Of a stretch of DNA of 64,000 nt, positions 12,866-26,908 are shown piece after piece. The notes under the pieces were generated by a model. That model did not search any database. It was not told the DNA's origin and saw nothing but the letters and a program-made list of their open reading frames with translations. The stretch lies in contig JACMZG010001913.1 of assembly GCA_018340805.1 (NCBI GenBank), positions 16,310,533 through 16,374,532 on the forward strand. Direction: 5' to 3'. Source of the stretch: Microvelia longipes. Lineage: Eukaryota > Arthropoda > Insecta > Hemiptera > Veliidae. Numbering within the stretch: position 1 is the stretch's first letter; the number at the start of each line of letters is the position of its first letter. The translations under genes and the position numbers were made by a program.

Positions 12866-13449
12866 TTAATTTTTGTAGTCATGAACTCAAAGAAGAGAAA
12901 TAAATTCTGGATCATCGGCAGCAGTTTAGACAAAATTAAATTTCTGTTTTTATTATGGCCATTACCTCAGTAGAGCACATTAAAATGCTTTTAATGTCTA
13001 ATTTATTAGATTTATTTTACGAAATTTTAAGTTTTATTGTAGTTATTCTTACTTTAAATTAAGTTTACCATACATTTTTCTTAGAATAAAATATACAATG
13101 AAACGAAATAATACAATATTTACATGAACTATTTGTACAGTTTGTGCTTTTTAAAGTAGCAACATCTTTAGGTCTTTTCATCGATTACATGGAAGCAAGT
13201 AAATACTTGACTAAGAAAAATGTCGAAAGTGAATGAAGTTGAACAGAAGAAGCAGCATTGGAATCATGAGAACTTCGATACTCAGAAAGAGTGTACAGGA
13301 TCCTAACTTTCCGTTTCCACTGTTGGTAACATCTTTAGGGTTCTAAAGGATGATGCTGTTAAATCGAACCACTGAACTTTAAAAATTATAAGGTGTCTCT
13401 ACCGTGACTCTTAGAACTCATCTTTTTGTTAGATTTTGTATTATTATTA

Positions 13450-13455
13450 TTTATT
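13450..13455 (-). promoter_or_regulatory. Hmx: Candidate poly(A) signal of Hmx
   Basis: AATAAA on the minus strand about 320 bp past the Hmx stop codon, in an AT-rich context. This is the nearest canonical hexamer I noticed. A degenerate fragment of a family A-like repeat (about 13300-13345) follows. It is only a positional inference; in AT-rich DNA such hexamers occur by chance. Confidence 0.35.
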
Positions 13456-13772
13456 GCGTTTTGTCATAGGAAAAAGAGATAATGGTTTACATTTTTTGTC
13501 TTCTATCATTCGCTTTTTGTTGAATTTTTATGGCATAGTGAACAAATGACACTTTTGCACAAATATATTTGTGCAAATATATTGGTACAAATATATCCGT
13601 CCAAACATATTTTTGTTTGATATGTCCAACATATTTTTGAATGATCATTAAATGCTACTTCTTCTGCCAAATAATATCTAATTAATAGAAAGTCGGAAAG
13701 GATAAATTTTAATTTGTATGTTTATGGGACTTTGGGAGGGGAGTGCAACGATGAAAGACCTAATGGTTAATC

Positions 13773-14411
<639 letters not shown>

Positions 14412-16252
14412 TTAAAAATAAAACTCCGGATATAATGCATCGGAGTACAGCATTCTCTCAAACTTTAAGTGACATTTATTTTTTTAGCTTATCCTCGTCT
14501 TTGGCTTGGAACTAAATAAAAATATTTTATATAAAATACTTCATACTAGTCAGCTAAATTCCATTTAGCTACCTAGTGACATAAATAACTACTTTAAATT
14601 TCCATTTTAGAATTGAGCAATCTTCGTTTGAAATTATCCTAGGTTTCAGCATAGATAACTTGTCTTACTGTTGAGTTTTTCTAGTTCTCAGTGTCGAGCT
14701 TTTGTTTTAGCGTACAGTATTGTTTATATTTACAATGTATAATGTGTTATACTACCAAGGAGTATATATACCTACTATCTACATTCACTTTGATACTACT
14801 TTGCTACTATATTCCTACATTACAAAGCACTGAAGGTCTTAAAAGATATTTTGTCTCATGAATGGGTTTTGTGAATTTGATTTTTCGGCGAAAGATAATA
14901 TTTTATCCAATGATAATTTTAGAATAATGAAGAAAAAACGCAATTCTTTGTGTTTGTTAATCCGTTTAAAATAGAGCTCTGTCGTGTGAGGTATATTAAA
15001 TTTCTTAACAATTTAAGGTCTCGCTTATTAATGCTCAAGCTCTTGAATCGGTTTAAATTCGATACCTAATACCCTGACAGCTCATTTATCTAAATAAATT
15101 TTCGATAAGAAGAGTTTAAAGACAATTCCATGTATTTGTCGTCTAATCAAGTTTGCAAACCCTGAAATTTGCTAACACACCAGAAAACAACTTTTGGTTT
15201 TATATCAAGTTTCTTAAATAAAATTAATATATTTTCTTTTCAAGACAAACAAAATCTAATAGGTTTAAAGAGAATTCGTTATTTATTTGGCTAAACCTTA
15301 GTCGTTACCCAAATAGATTCTGTTAAATTTAAGGTAAGAAAACAAATAGTAATGATTCATAGTCAATAATTTACTAGGGTATATACATTTAGTGTTACAC
15401 AATTTTTAAGTATAATTTTAAAAGATCAAGTTGAGTTTAAAGTTTTATGTTCTACAAATACCTTATAACCCAAGTTAATTCTATTTAAACCTCTATGTTA
15501 TATGTTAGTAAATAATAAAAAATAATACTAAAGTAGAACGTTATTTAAAAGAAGCAGCATTGCTGTATTATGACTGTATATTCTAGTATTTTGTTTTTTA
15601 ATTTTACTTTTTATTAAGTTTTATGTTTTACTAATCTCTATATCAGTTGACTATTTATATACCTTTAATACTTAAACTCTAACAACGTTATATGTCAGTA
15701 AATAATATTAAAGCCCAAGTGTTAAATTAAAAAAAAGTAACTCTAATTTAACATTTTAATTGAAGTTGTTTAAAATAAACCTGTTAATTAACAAAAGATT
15801 ATTAATTAAATACATAACTTTTACAAGGTAAATTTCATAGTATTAGTGTTAAAGCTTTTTCTAAAAAAATGAAGCCCTACTAAATTAATTCTTCCCTACT
15901 TAAAACATTTCCGATTATCCTCTACCTAAAGTTATCCGGCACTTGTTAGGCTGTTTAAACAATCGATTCAGCTAAATAACGAGGGCTTTGCTGAACAAGC
16001 TGAAGCCTTACTCTTAATCCTTTTAAACCGCTCATTTTATTTATTTTGTCTATTTTACAATTCTTTGTCGTATTTTATCTTCAACAGGCTTTCAAGTATA
16101 TATTAAATCCTATAATGAGCATTATTGGCTAAAATGTTTTTACTTATTGATCTTTTCAAATATTTCATTATTTTAAATAGATTGTGTTAAAAGTTGTGTT
16201 GGTATTTTTTTATAGGAAGTTATTTTTACTTTTCCTCAGCTGAAACCCTAGG

Positions 16253-16540
16253 TATAGGAAAAGTATTGTGTTCGCATTAAAAATCAACCGAATCGAAACC
16301 GATATTGCATCAGAATTATTCGTTTTAGGAATTTTAAAGATGTTCTCATAAGAGGTTTCTATCATAATATAAACTGTGTCTGTGTGTGTATGTCTGCTGT
16401 GGCGCGCACAACTCTCGCTGTTGCCACGCTAAAGATTCGAAAATTGGCACAAAAATCAGATTTATGGACTAGTTGAGTTGACCGAAAGAAAACATTTTTC
16501 GGCTCAATTCAACATATAATCACGAAATGTATTATTTCTG
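16253..16540 (+). mobile_element. 5S-derived repeat, 5' fragment
   Basis: It begins with TAGGAAAAGTATTGTGTT, the same terminal block seen at the 5' ends of the copies at 2.8 kb and 48.6 kb. It continues with recognisable CCGAATCGAAACCG and TGTGTCTGTGTGTG segments, then loses similarity before reaching the 5S-like box. Confidence 0.5.
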
Positions 16541-16770
16541 TTCGCCGGTACCTTAAAAAGTAAAAAGGGTGTATATCTTAAATTTCTTATGCATGTTCCT
16601 TGTGTTTTACACTTTTAAAAATATACCTTGTGTCAATTAAACATTTGAACGTTCATAGTTTTTGCCAACCAAAATTTTTTTAAAAAAATTAAAAAATCAC
16701 AACTTAAATATGCGGCTGTCAATAACAACGGAAAATGTTGAAGGTCTGTTTACCATAAAATCATAATTTT

Positions 16771-16948
16771 GGTAAGGAAGATTGTATCCATTAGGGTTAA
16801 TAAAAACAAAAAAAATTTTTTTTTATACTCATACCTAAAAATATAAAAATATTAAATTTTTAGGTATGATTATGACCAGAATGGTCGAAACGTCACTCTG
16901 AACAAATTGTTATTTTTATTAACCCTAATGAATACAATCTTCCTTATC
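16771..16948. repeat. Inverted repeat with 36-bp arms
   Basis: GGTAAGGAAGATTGTATCCA (left) is mirrored by the segment TGAATACAATCTTCCTTA (right). The arms continue through the TTAGGGTTAATAAAAA block. An inner stem CATACCTAAAAAT / ATTTTTAGGTATG is also present. This is a MITE-like hairpin in Hmx intron 2. Confidence 0.75.
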
Positions 16949-17351
16949 AAGATATTATTAAGTGTACAACCAACATCAATTTGATCAAATCATAAGAGAT
17001 AATGTCTCTAATGAAAAACTAATATATTTAGTGTTCTATTCTAAAGGTAGTAAATTATGAACTAAATGTAGCATTATCGGAATTAGTGCAGTTCTATGTA
17101 TTGTCGGAATGCAATATTCTATGTAGAGATATTTCTAATTTAAAACCATTACATTAAGTATTTAGATTACTATCCTGAAGGTATTGAAGTGAGCATCACA
17201 TGTAAAGCTGATTAAAATCAATACTAGTCCCAATAATAAAACTTGTACTTAAATAATCCTTTACTTATAACGCCCGACAGCTTTCTTACTTGCTTTGAGT
17301 GGTACTATAATAAGTATAATTGTATTGTGTCAAAGAAGTCCTTTTCTTCTG

Positions 17352-17560
17352 TTGCATTTCTATGTCAAATGGTCAAGTCCATTATTGCAATTTTTACGCC
17401 TAATATTCCAAAATCTTTTTCTTGAACCTAAAGTAACTAATCTTTTCAAGGAAGAAAAAATCTGCTATTGCTTTCTATGTCAAAGGTCCCGTCCATTATT
17501 ATTCTTACGCCTTATTCTTTTACATCTTTTTCGTGAAATCTTAAGGTAACTAATCCTTGG
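17352..17560. repeat. Imperfect direct repeat, about 109-bp unit, 2 copies
   Basis: The block TTTCTATGTCAAA...GTCCATTATT...TTACGCC...AAGGTAACTAATC occurs twice (17357-17445 and 17467-17560) with about 80% similarity by eye. The ORFs at 17243-17549 arise from it. Confidence 0.6.
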
Positions 17561-17989
17561 AGTGAAAACTAAGCACTCTCACTTCAAATCCTTAACGTTT
17601 TCATCCTTCCTAAGAAAATCTTCTCATCAAGATCCTTTTAGCTTCAAATCCTTGTAATCTTGAAATCAACAACTTTTTTTTTTCAAGCGCTCCTTCTTTC
17701 CTATTTTTACATCTAAATCCCTTAACACTATTTTTTAGTTCAAGTGGTACTTTACAACACCTTAGAACTTATTGTTAAATTGTAAAAAGTTATTTGTAAA
17801 TGCAGCAGTAATAGAAATAAAGTGCCGAAGATTTGTGTTTGAGTCGAAGTAGAATTTTAAGTAGTCTGCAGAATTGTTAAGTACTTTAAATGTTATAACT
17901 TACAAAAGACATAAGAAAAGGTTTTAGTCATCAAAATGGTGTTTCAATTCGTTATGTTAAAAGAATCAAATAATCTATTCACTCTATAT

Positions 17990-18115
17990 CATAGAGATAT
18001 ATTACTAGATGGGGCATAACCTATCTCAATGCTTTGAGAGGCTTCAAACATCCTTTTGGAGTTCACAAGGGATCTCTTAAACCTCATTAAAACCTCCTCT
18101 TAGAGTAAGTTAAGT
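17990..18115 (-). mobile_element. Family C TIR element, end fragment
   Basis: CATAGAGATATATTACTAGA followed by TGGGGCATAACCTATCT corresponds, reversed, to the right end of the 6785-7183 element. Similarity stops after the GAGTAAGTTAAG block, so the copy is truncated. Confidence 0.65.
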
Positions 18116-19434
18116 TTTAAGGAATCAAATTTTGGCGGCTTTTCCCACATTGTTTATGTTTTGTGTTCTATTGTATTCTCATATGTTTCTGTATTTATTT
18201 ACTTTTTTTGATGTTTTAAAAAACATCATTTTTCACCTGATTTTAGCCGTGTGTTACACTATAAGAGTGGAAAACACAAACTTTATAGACTGCTCCAATA
18301 CTTTTAAACTCAGTGACGTACAATGATGTCCTCTTATTTCTTTGTAAAACGGTGCCGATACTATTTTAGCTTTATGCTTACCCTGTGAGTACCCTATATT
18401 ATTCACTCTTACCCTATATATTTCATTTCATAAATAAATTCCAATAATAAAAATAAGACATTATTTTTTTTACATTTCAATTTGTGTAGTAATTTTAATA
18501 AAGATATATCATTATGATAATGATCTAAAAAAATAATTAATAAATTATAAGTTTTATAATGAATACAAACACCTAATAAAGAATTTATTTAATTAATCAT
18601 TAATCTTTAATTTTTTTATATAAATGATATGTAACCCATATGAATAATTGTATTTATTTTTTTCAATGTTTTTTTTTTTTATTTTATCAGTAGTAGTATA
18701 AAAAATAATATCTAATGTTTCATTAGTTTGCTCTACTTTTTTTTTCATTGCTATAAAAAAACGCTGATTAGTTTTAAAAACTTCCTGCCGGGTGCACGAA
18801 AAAAGTGACCGAAAAAAAAATCACCTGCTTTAAGAACTTCTAAAAAATTAAGGTCTGACCTTTTATCCTTTAAACGATTTCATGTTGATTATAAAAGTAA
18901 ATAAAGGGTCTAACAAGGCTGATATTTACATTTTATTAGACATGTAAACGTTTACTTGTGTAAACAAATATCCTTTTTTTTATTATCTACATACTTATTA
19001 TTTAAGGTTAAAGACTTGTCTAATTCAATAAGTTAAACTGACGCCCTCTTCTTATAAATACACCCGTTTTTCTTGATAATTGATTTTTAAAATATACCTT
19101 ACCACATAAAATATGCCTAACACACTTATATTACATGTGAGGTATAAAAAATATATTCTTAAACCAATTTACAACACTTCAACCGTCACTTAACCAAGTT
19201 TAATTAATAATTTTTTTTTAAGTTTAAAAAATGACTTATGAAGCTTTGTGCTTTGTTCCGTGCTTTGTTAAGTATAATAGTGGACTATTAAATTAAATTG
19301 AGGACTTGTGGAGTTATCCATGACTGGTTATTTTCTTTGTTTTCTTCTTAAATACCAAATATTTTTCAGGTTTTTTACATCATATTTTATTAAGTATACT
19401 TTGTTTGTTTATTATCGTTTGCGCATAGTTGGTT

Positions 19435-19505
19435 TTGTAACTGATGATAAACTGCAAAATTTAAAATTCAGCTCTGTTGATACAGATTTTTAAGTTAAGG
19501 GACAT
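19435..19505. repeat. Family B foldback fragment
   Basis: AACTGATGATAAACTGCAAA and ATTCAGCTCTGTTGATACA are degraded versions of the arm at 819-905. Only one arm is left. Confidence 0.45.
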
Positions 19506-19964
19506 TTATTTTCTCCCAATTTCGGACCTCTACAGCACAGCTCTATTAATTGTCATATAATATAAAAGTTTAGTTTCACCTTTATTATACCCATGTTTTG
19601 CTTCCTATCTCGTATGATAGAAGAGAAAAACAAATATATAATATAAATATAAATATAATATTCTTGATTTAATGCCTTGAGATTCCATTTTTTAATTGGT
19701 TTTTATGTACGTATGGATGTTCACAATATATAAACGTATATAATAAAATATAGTTGTGTAGGATATATGTGCACATTTTTTGAAAACATAGTACTGAAAT
19801 TTTGTACACTAATTGAATAAGTCTTGTACCAAAATCAAGTTCTAGAAGAGAAAGAACTAATTAAATTTTTGAAAAAATAAAATTTAGTGATTATTTAAAT
19901 TCTCAAATTGCGATTATTTTAAATTGTATTAACATAAAAATTATGTTAAACATTATGAATTATG

Positions 19965-20410
19965 TTTAAATGTTTATTAAATTCTTAGGACGAAGAATCT
20001 TAAATTAGTCATATTTTTATTGTCTGCAATAATTTATGTTTAAATTTTTATTTAATTCTTAGGATGAATAATCTTAATTTAGCTCTATTTTTATTGATCG
20101 CAATGAATTACGTTTAAATTTTTATTTAATTCTTAGGACGAATAATCTTAATTTAGTCATATTTTTATTGATCGCAATAAATTACGTTTAAATTTTTATT
20201 TAATTCTTAGGACGAATAATCATAATTTAGTTATATTTTTATTTAATTCTTAGGACAAATAATCATATTTTATTCATATTTTTATTGACCAGAATGAATT
20301 TGTTTATATTTTTATTTAGTTCTTAGGACGAATAATCTTAATTTAATCATATTTTTTTTTTATCGCAATGAATTAATTATGTTTAAATTTTTATTTAAAT
20401 CTTATGACAC
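19965..20410. repeat. Tandem array, 74-bp unit, about 6 copies
   Basis: The marker TAATTCTTAGGACGAATAAT recurs at about 74-bp spacing (19981, 20055, 20129, 20203), then with one shortened unit (20246) and two diverged units. It lies within 150 bp of the splice donor of Hmx exon 2. Confidence 0.92.
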
Positions 20411-20554
20411 GCCTAGCGGCCTAGATGCTGAAGGCCTCTAGTTTTAGAATTCATTCATTCCGTCCATATGATACAAAATAGAGACTGCCATCTCTACATA
20501 GCTTTATCTCTATGCGGTGTCAGGATTTTAGAAAGTAATAGTACAATTTCTTAC

Positions 20555-20664
20555 CATTAGGGCTAGGTGGTGGATGAAGCCTTGCCCAATACCAAGGTTT
20601 ATCTTGAGATGGAGGTGGAGGTAATAATAGAGGCAGAGCACCTAATTGTCCCATCAGGCCCAAC
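20555..20664 (-). CDS. Hmx: Hmx exon 2
   Basis: A 110-nt internal coding exon encoding a Pro/Leu-rich linker, LGLMGQLGALPLLLPPPPSQ followed by DKPWYWARLHPPPSPN. Upstream (minus strand) is the acceptor TTTTTCACAG and downstream the donor ATG|GTAAG. The first base completes an Arg codon begun by exon 1 (AG|G), and the last base begins a Gly codon finished by exon 3 (G|GT). The exon is therefore in frame with both neighbours and has no internal stop. It is too short to stand out as an ORF; both splice signals and phase agreement support it. The PWYW-type segment resembles the conserved tract upstream of the homeodomain in other Hmx proteins (recollection, not alignment). Confidence 0.9.
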
Positions 20665-21899
20665 CTGTGAAAAACATAAATTTATTGTATTGAAGCAGAA
20701 ACAAATTTAGATGCAAAGAAAATATTGGAAAAGCAAGAATGTGAGTAGACAAATTATTTATATTTTAGTAATTCTTTGTGTGAAATTTTTAGATCATAGT
20801 ATTATTTTTGAATACTTGACGTGGGTAGAGGTTGAAAATTATGTTGGGTTTCTTTAATTAATTACGTAATTAACGATTAGATACAATTACGAAAAGAGAG
20901 ATGGATCAAGCTCTGTTGTAGTGTATTACATTTTACACTAAGTGCTATTTTGTGTAAATGGCAAAAACTATAACCTTCAATATTGGTGGAAAGAAAATTT
21001 TATTGATAAAAATTTAACTCTGTATCGAGTCGATTTATATAGAAGGAAATTTAGTAAAAAGGCTTTTGTCGGGTATCTAAAGTTATTGAAAAATTCGACT
21101 TTAGTGTTAAAGAGTTTTTTCTTTAAAAGTTAAGTAGAAAAACTCAAGAAATTTCTCTGCCAAAGTGCTGAATGGGTTTCAAGAATTTCGGGTTAAAGTT
21201 AAGTGGGAGAAGTGGTTGCCAGTTCTCGGAGGAAAGGTTTTCGCTTTCTAGGTGATTTGCAGTTGAAAGCACTTCAGTGGAAGCTTTTTCCTAAGTGGTT
21301 TGCTCCAAGAAAGTTTTGTGTGATGGAGTACTTTACTCCCGCTTTTCACAACTCTCGGAGGCTTTCTCCTTCCATTCGTTGATAGCTTGGAAATCTGCTC
21401 TTAAGAGGAAAACGGTTCAACACTCTAGCCAAATATCCCAAGAGATATCTAGCGCATCTTCTTACTCCATTAGAATATAATGCTCTACCCCTCTACCAAT
21501 ATCGCTTCTATTCTCTTAGTTTTGGAGAAGTTTTCCTACCATGTTTGTTGTTTACTCTTAGCTTATTTCTCTCTCAAATTTCCTCCCCCTCTTTTAGTAG
21601 CTAAACAGGCTGGAAATCCCAAAATCCCCGAGGCGGATAGAAAGCTTCGGCTAATTTAACCCTAAAACGATCGACAATTAAACCCTCCTCCTTCTACGCT
21701 CTTTAGTTTCTCAATAACCTCAACTAAATTTAAGTTAAAACCCACGTAATACAATTTTTCAGCTTGATTAATATTAAACTTAAGGAGGAGATATAAAACT
21801 TTTTGAAAAGTTTCTTAGAAATATTATTTTAAATGAAATGAGTGAACAAAAGAAATATTGTTATTTTGCGTAGGCTGCCGCACATGTAATCATTGCGGT

Positions 21900-22250
21900 A
21901 ACTGCGTCAACATAAATGTCGTCAGTCACTAAAAAACCTAAATATCCCATATTATTCTCAAGAAGTTTTTATCCTCGACTCTGACAGGTCCGGAAGACCT
22001 CAACGTCGAAAATTATTTCTGATAAATTCTTCATTCTTCTTGACACTGTTAAACCTTACGCATTGTGACAAATTTGTCATCTAACGGGAAGCTGCCATCT
22101 CTGAAAGACCTAAACATCTCGCATCAATGTGATAAATTCGTCATCTACCTGATCGCTGGCTTCACCAAAACACCTAAACCTTCCGTTTTATTCAGATAAG
22201 TTTGCTATCATCCATGACGCGGTCATTTCCAAAATAACGCAAACCTTTAA
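21900..22250. repeat. Degenerate repeats related to family A
   Basis: Recurring blocks of about 70 bp: GTCATCTAACGGGAAGCTGCC, GTCATCTACCTGATCGCTGG, and GACCTAAACATC / CACCTAAACCTTCC. The (G)ACCTAAACC motif also ends the family A arm at about 12817. It looks like a worn tandem or nested cluster. Confidence 0.4.
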
Positions 22251-24639
22251 ACCATGAAAAGAATAGTATGGTGTGTCTTAATATTTTAGGGGATGAATTT
22301 GCCGTTTAAAATTAAACGAGAAACATTCTCTGAATCTAAATCCTTACAAATTCATGTGCAAGTAGGTTATTATTTAACTTTGTCCTATTACAGATGTTTG
22401 TAACACAAACGGTATCATTATCGACGATTAAGTTCACAAAACTCTTTATAACGGTGAAAAAGCTTTATAATTCGTAGCTAAGCCATAGCAGTATTTAGTT
22501 ATGGCTGAAATAACTACCCAGTATAATTTCTCAAACACAACTTAAATAAAACGAAGTAAAAAAAATAAACTTTGATTACCCTTGGATATAACCAAGGGGA
22601 TGAAATAAGGGCGGGAATGAATGGGATTGGTTGAGAACCCCTTCATCAAATATGGAGGTAAAAATCTTGTATGTTCCCCCTTGGTGATGTTTAAACATTA
22701 ATGGCATCTTGTCAAGCATCCCCCTTTTTCACGTTTAGAAATTGGGAAGCCTTTTGAAATTTGGTATTGTAAAGATGAAAATCATCACGGCACACTTTAC
22801 GAATGCTTCTATTGTGTTATTTGGGAATTTCTCATTTGTCATGAGATCTCTACAATTTAATCGTATTGCAACATTACATTGTTCCATTATTTCAATCTCC
22901 AATAGAACAATATTAACAGTAAATCGAGGTCTATTATTTCTATAGTCTACCTTTGATGGAAACTTCGTATTACACACAAAATAACGAGATATCAAATGCT
23001 AAAATCGCTTTGTTTTTCTCTTCTCCTTTAATTAAAACTTAATTTATCGGATCAATAATGTTTAAAATGAAACTTAAACTTGTATTTTAGTTACTAAATG
23101 TTAATGTTTAAAATATAATACCTTCAAATTTATAGTATAAAAGCTTATCTTTCCAATAATGATTTATTATTAAATAGTTTATTAATTAGTTTATAGTAAG
23201 TTATTTAGTTACTTTATTTATTATATTTAATAATAGTCTTAAATAAATTTTTAATCGCATTTAAAACCATTTTTTAGCGAATTTCCAACGGTGGTAGGCA
23301 GAATGTTTAGACATTCAAAGCGAGTTTACAAACTATATATTTTTTTCTAAATAATGGTGTCTGTAAAATTTTATTTTACAGACATTGGTTATGTATTTAT
23401 TAAATGTAAATTTCAATATAAATTAATGTATAAATTAATGCAAAGTGATTAATAGTACATTACGCAATTATAGAGGAAAACGGAACTTTGCGCATGCAAG
23501 TGTGGATTTGTAGCCCGAGCGAAGCGAGTGTTGTAACACTACTCGATCAATGCAAAGACGTTTTGCTTGCATGTCGAATACTGTACTTTATCTACCCTTG
23601 TTAGAATGTAAAAAAAATATATAATAACAAGTAATGACATTATAAACTGCCTTTAAATTTCACCGTATCGAACCGTTTGTGGCATTTTCTATCCGACGTG
23701 TTATTAATTCATGCGGAGTATTTTCTTCATAAAAAATGTCACTCATTTTTTAAATATTTAATTACTTTAATAACTATTATTATGTTAAATAAGTAAGTGA
23801 ATTCGATAAACTACAAAAACTCATACAGGCAGCGCGTACTAGTATGAGATAAAAAACTCACAGATAAGGAGTCGCTAAGAATTCTAATTACTTTCGGTAC
23901 TAGTGTCGAAAAAAAATTAATAAAATAAATAAAATATAAAAGTAAAATACACAAAAGTTCACATTATAGTGTCGTTTTTCCACCTTTTAGTCAGCTCTTA
24001 AATAATTTAAAGCGTAGAAGCAATACTCATTATAATCAATTAATATAACATTAGAGTATTAATTGATTAAATTAATGAAGCAATAATTAGTTGATTTCAA
24101 TCAATTATAATTAATCATTTAAAATCCTCTGAGTTAATTTTAAAAATAAATTAAGCACACCTCCGTTTTTTTTGTGTGCATGGTTTAATATTTGTAAAAA
24201 ATATTTAAAAGGTTTCATTTTTATTTTTAAATTTGTTTTAAAAGATATAATTATTAATTAATTAATTATTAATTAACTAACGGTTTTAACCGTTTTAACT
24301 TTTCCCCATTTATACCGTAATATTAATTAAAGAAAATTAGTGTACTTGCACTATAAATATGATTTATAGATTTTCTGATTGGTTCTTACCTAGATGTCTT
24401 GTCTGTATTTGTGTGTGTTTGTTACCACTTCAGCTCCTGGTGTGTTCATGCAGGTGAATAAAAACTTACAAAAATAAAATTTTAGGTCTAGTTTGCTATG
24501 CGGAAAATAATTTCTTCGCGACGTGGTTATTTCTAAAATTTATAAAAAGCGGAAAAATGTTTGGTTAAATTATAATTATGGTCTTATATAAGAAGAACAA
24601 ACGTGCAAAGTAATATTTCATTATCAGCATTAGTTTAAT

Positions 24640-25020
24640 TTTTATTAAATGACATGGATACTTTAAAAAAATTGTTAAAATCGAAAAATAATCCAATTTA
24701 ATTGAAACTTTGTACAAGTAAATATCTTTTTGTAATGTTTATTACAAAATGTGTAATGTTTCATTTCGATGCGGTTACTATATCTATGTTTTTTTTACTA
24801 TTAAGAGTAAGCTGTTAACATTAAGCGAAGTGTTTACCTGGATTATAATCCTGGGCAAAAATGGACGTTTCCGCTCCCTTCCCACAGTGAGTTCTAAGCT
24901 ATTAAATTATTACTTAGATGTTTTCTATATTCTAAGGACGAGCGAAGCGCGTCCGGAGCGATTAAGATGAGCATAGTGAATCTAATATGGTAAAGAAAAG
25001 TTCTGATATACCCCGTACCC
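24640..25020 (+). mobile_element. 5S-derived repeat, degenerate copy
   Basis: TTATCAGCATTAGTTTAATTT, AATCCAATTTAATTGAAACT and TTTCATTTCGATGCGG match the upstream body of the family. The 5S-like box (about 24810-24880) is badly eroded. The tail AAGGACGAGCGAAGCGCGTCC and the end block ACCCCGTACCCGATTTTT are clear. Confidence 0.6.
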
Positions 25021-25691
25021 GATTTTTAGGATTTTATTTTTAAAGAAATTTCAAAATAAAAATAAGCTTATTTTAATCTTAAATAACCCCCTTAATTAGT
25101 CCTTAAAAATGACTTTTCATCTTAAAAAAAATCTTAAAAAATGTTTTTTATCTGCTAAAACTTGAATAATAATGTTGACAAGTTTCTCTCCCTTGAAAAT
25201 GATACCCAACTTTTTTTAATTCCTTTTTTTGCTTTCTTTTATTTTTTTCTTTATACAGCTATATTTTACTTACTTCTTATAATATAAACTTATTTTATAA
25301 TTTCATAAAATTAATTAAAATAAATATTAGTTGACTAATTAAATTAAGTAGGTAAAAGTAAATAGAATATAATATATTGATAATGATAATTATAATTAAA
25401 CTTTAAATAACCAATGAATTAACTTATATTTATAATTTATTAACTTATAAATTAACTTATAGTTAATTAAATTATAAATTTAAAATTATAAGTAAACGGC
25501 AATAAAAACATTTGGTAATAATTAAATTTAGATTTTTAAAGGTATGGCCAGCCCATTCTTTTCATTTCTCCTTTTTGAAAATATTTATAAATACATCTCA
25601 TGAGTTCATCCACCAGTGGGCGGGCTTGTAGGATTAGTGGTTTCAGTAAGACTACTTGTATAGTGTAGAGTAGACTATGAACTAAATAAAT

Positions 25692-26908
25692 AATTCCGGC
25701 GCGGTGGTCCGCATGTCGGGCGAATTTCATTTAGAATGCGTGTTTCCGTGCTAAACAACAACCCATTTCTTGCTTATGCAAGAACCATGCCCATTGCGTG
25801 GTTCCTGTTCATGCTTTAGAACCGAAGCAGTTACTCAATTGTCAAGCACTGCTTGTAACTCATTTTTTCTGTATTTTCCAAAGGAAATGCGCTAAATCTA
25901 AAGTGATGTAGAAATTCATACAGTAGGGGTGGGGGCGCGGGACACAGTGGTCTAACTCCCCCGAAATAAGCTGCTTTAGATGGACCTGCCCTAAGTTCAC
26001 CCTTTCTCCGCTAGTGGCGGGTCAGTTGACCTTGTACCCTATATATAAAATAATTATTTCTTCAATTCTAAGGTTAAAATTATTTAAAAGGGTCTTGAAC
26101 AATGTTAAAAATTGTATTAATTATTTTAAAGGTATAATTTTCATAAAATGTTATAAAAATATGAACGCTGTGTTAATTTTAAGTAGACCTGATATCGTGA
26201 TAACCATGATTTGTAGACAAACATCAAAAATGTTTGTAAACAAACATCAAACTGGGAAATTATAAATTTAATTTACGTCTTCGTTGTCTCATTCGTAACA
26301 CACATTATCCTATTTTCTAAAAAAATTGTCATATAAGCTACTAAAAAAGAAAAAAGGCAATGAATAAGATAAAAATCGTCTTGTTTACATTTTTATAAAC
26401 ATAAATAGAAGTATCGATTTAAAACTGATAACAATAGTGATAAGGGGACAAGGTGAAAACTAGCGCTCGGTGCGGTAGTTGATGCAACTAATTCCTGTTT
26501 TTCTCGGAACCACCTAAAACCAGGGAGTTAGACCACTGTGTCCCCTCGCCCCGACCCAAACTGTATGAATTTCTACATCACTTTAGCTAAATCCTTTAAA
26601 GATAACTGACTAAGCTTAAAGATAAGTAACTAAGCTTTAAACTAGTGCAAATAATTGTGCGTACTTCTAATTTTAGAGGCATAGTTTTGTACAACCAACT
26701 GGATAATTATGCGCATTTCCTTTGGAAAATACAGACAAAATGAGTTACGAGCAGTGCTTGACAATTGAGTAACTGCTTAGGTTCTAAAGCATGAACCGGA
26801 ACCACGCTATGGGCATGGTTCTTGCATAAGCAAGAAATGGGTTGTTTAGCACGGAAACACGCATTCTAAATCAAAATCCGCCCGACAGCGGACCACCGCG
26901 CCGGAATT
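25692..26908. mobile_element. 1.2-kb foldback element with long terminal inverted repeats
   Basis: The left arm 25692-25963 begins AATTCCGGCGCGGTGGTCCG and ends ACAGTGGTCTAACTCCCC. It is mirrored by the right arm 26518-26908, which begins GGGAGTTAGACCACTGTGTC and ends CGGACCACCGCGCCGGAATT. The right arm carries about 120 extra bp (about 26598-26710) missing from the left. The spacer of about 550 bp is AT-rich and has no transposase-like ORF; the ORFs at 25536-25730 and 26014-26265 are not convincing. AATT flanks both ends but is also part of the palindrome, so the target duplication is undecided. It is probably a non-autonomous foldback DNA transposon inside Hmx intron 1. Confidence 0.82.

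Noticed and set aside
22735..22995. 86-aa ORF with antisense partner ORF
   Set aside because: It has no motif or convincing start context; both strands are open, as often happens by chance.
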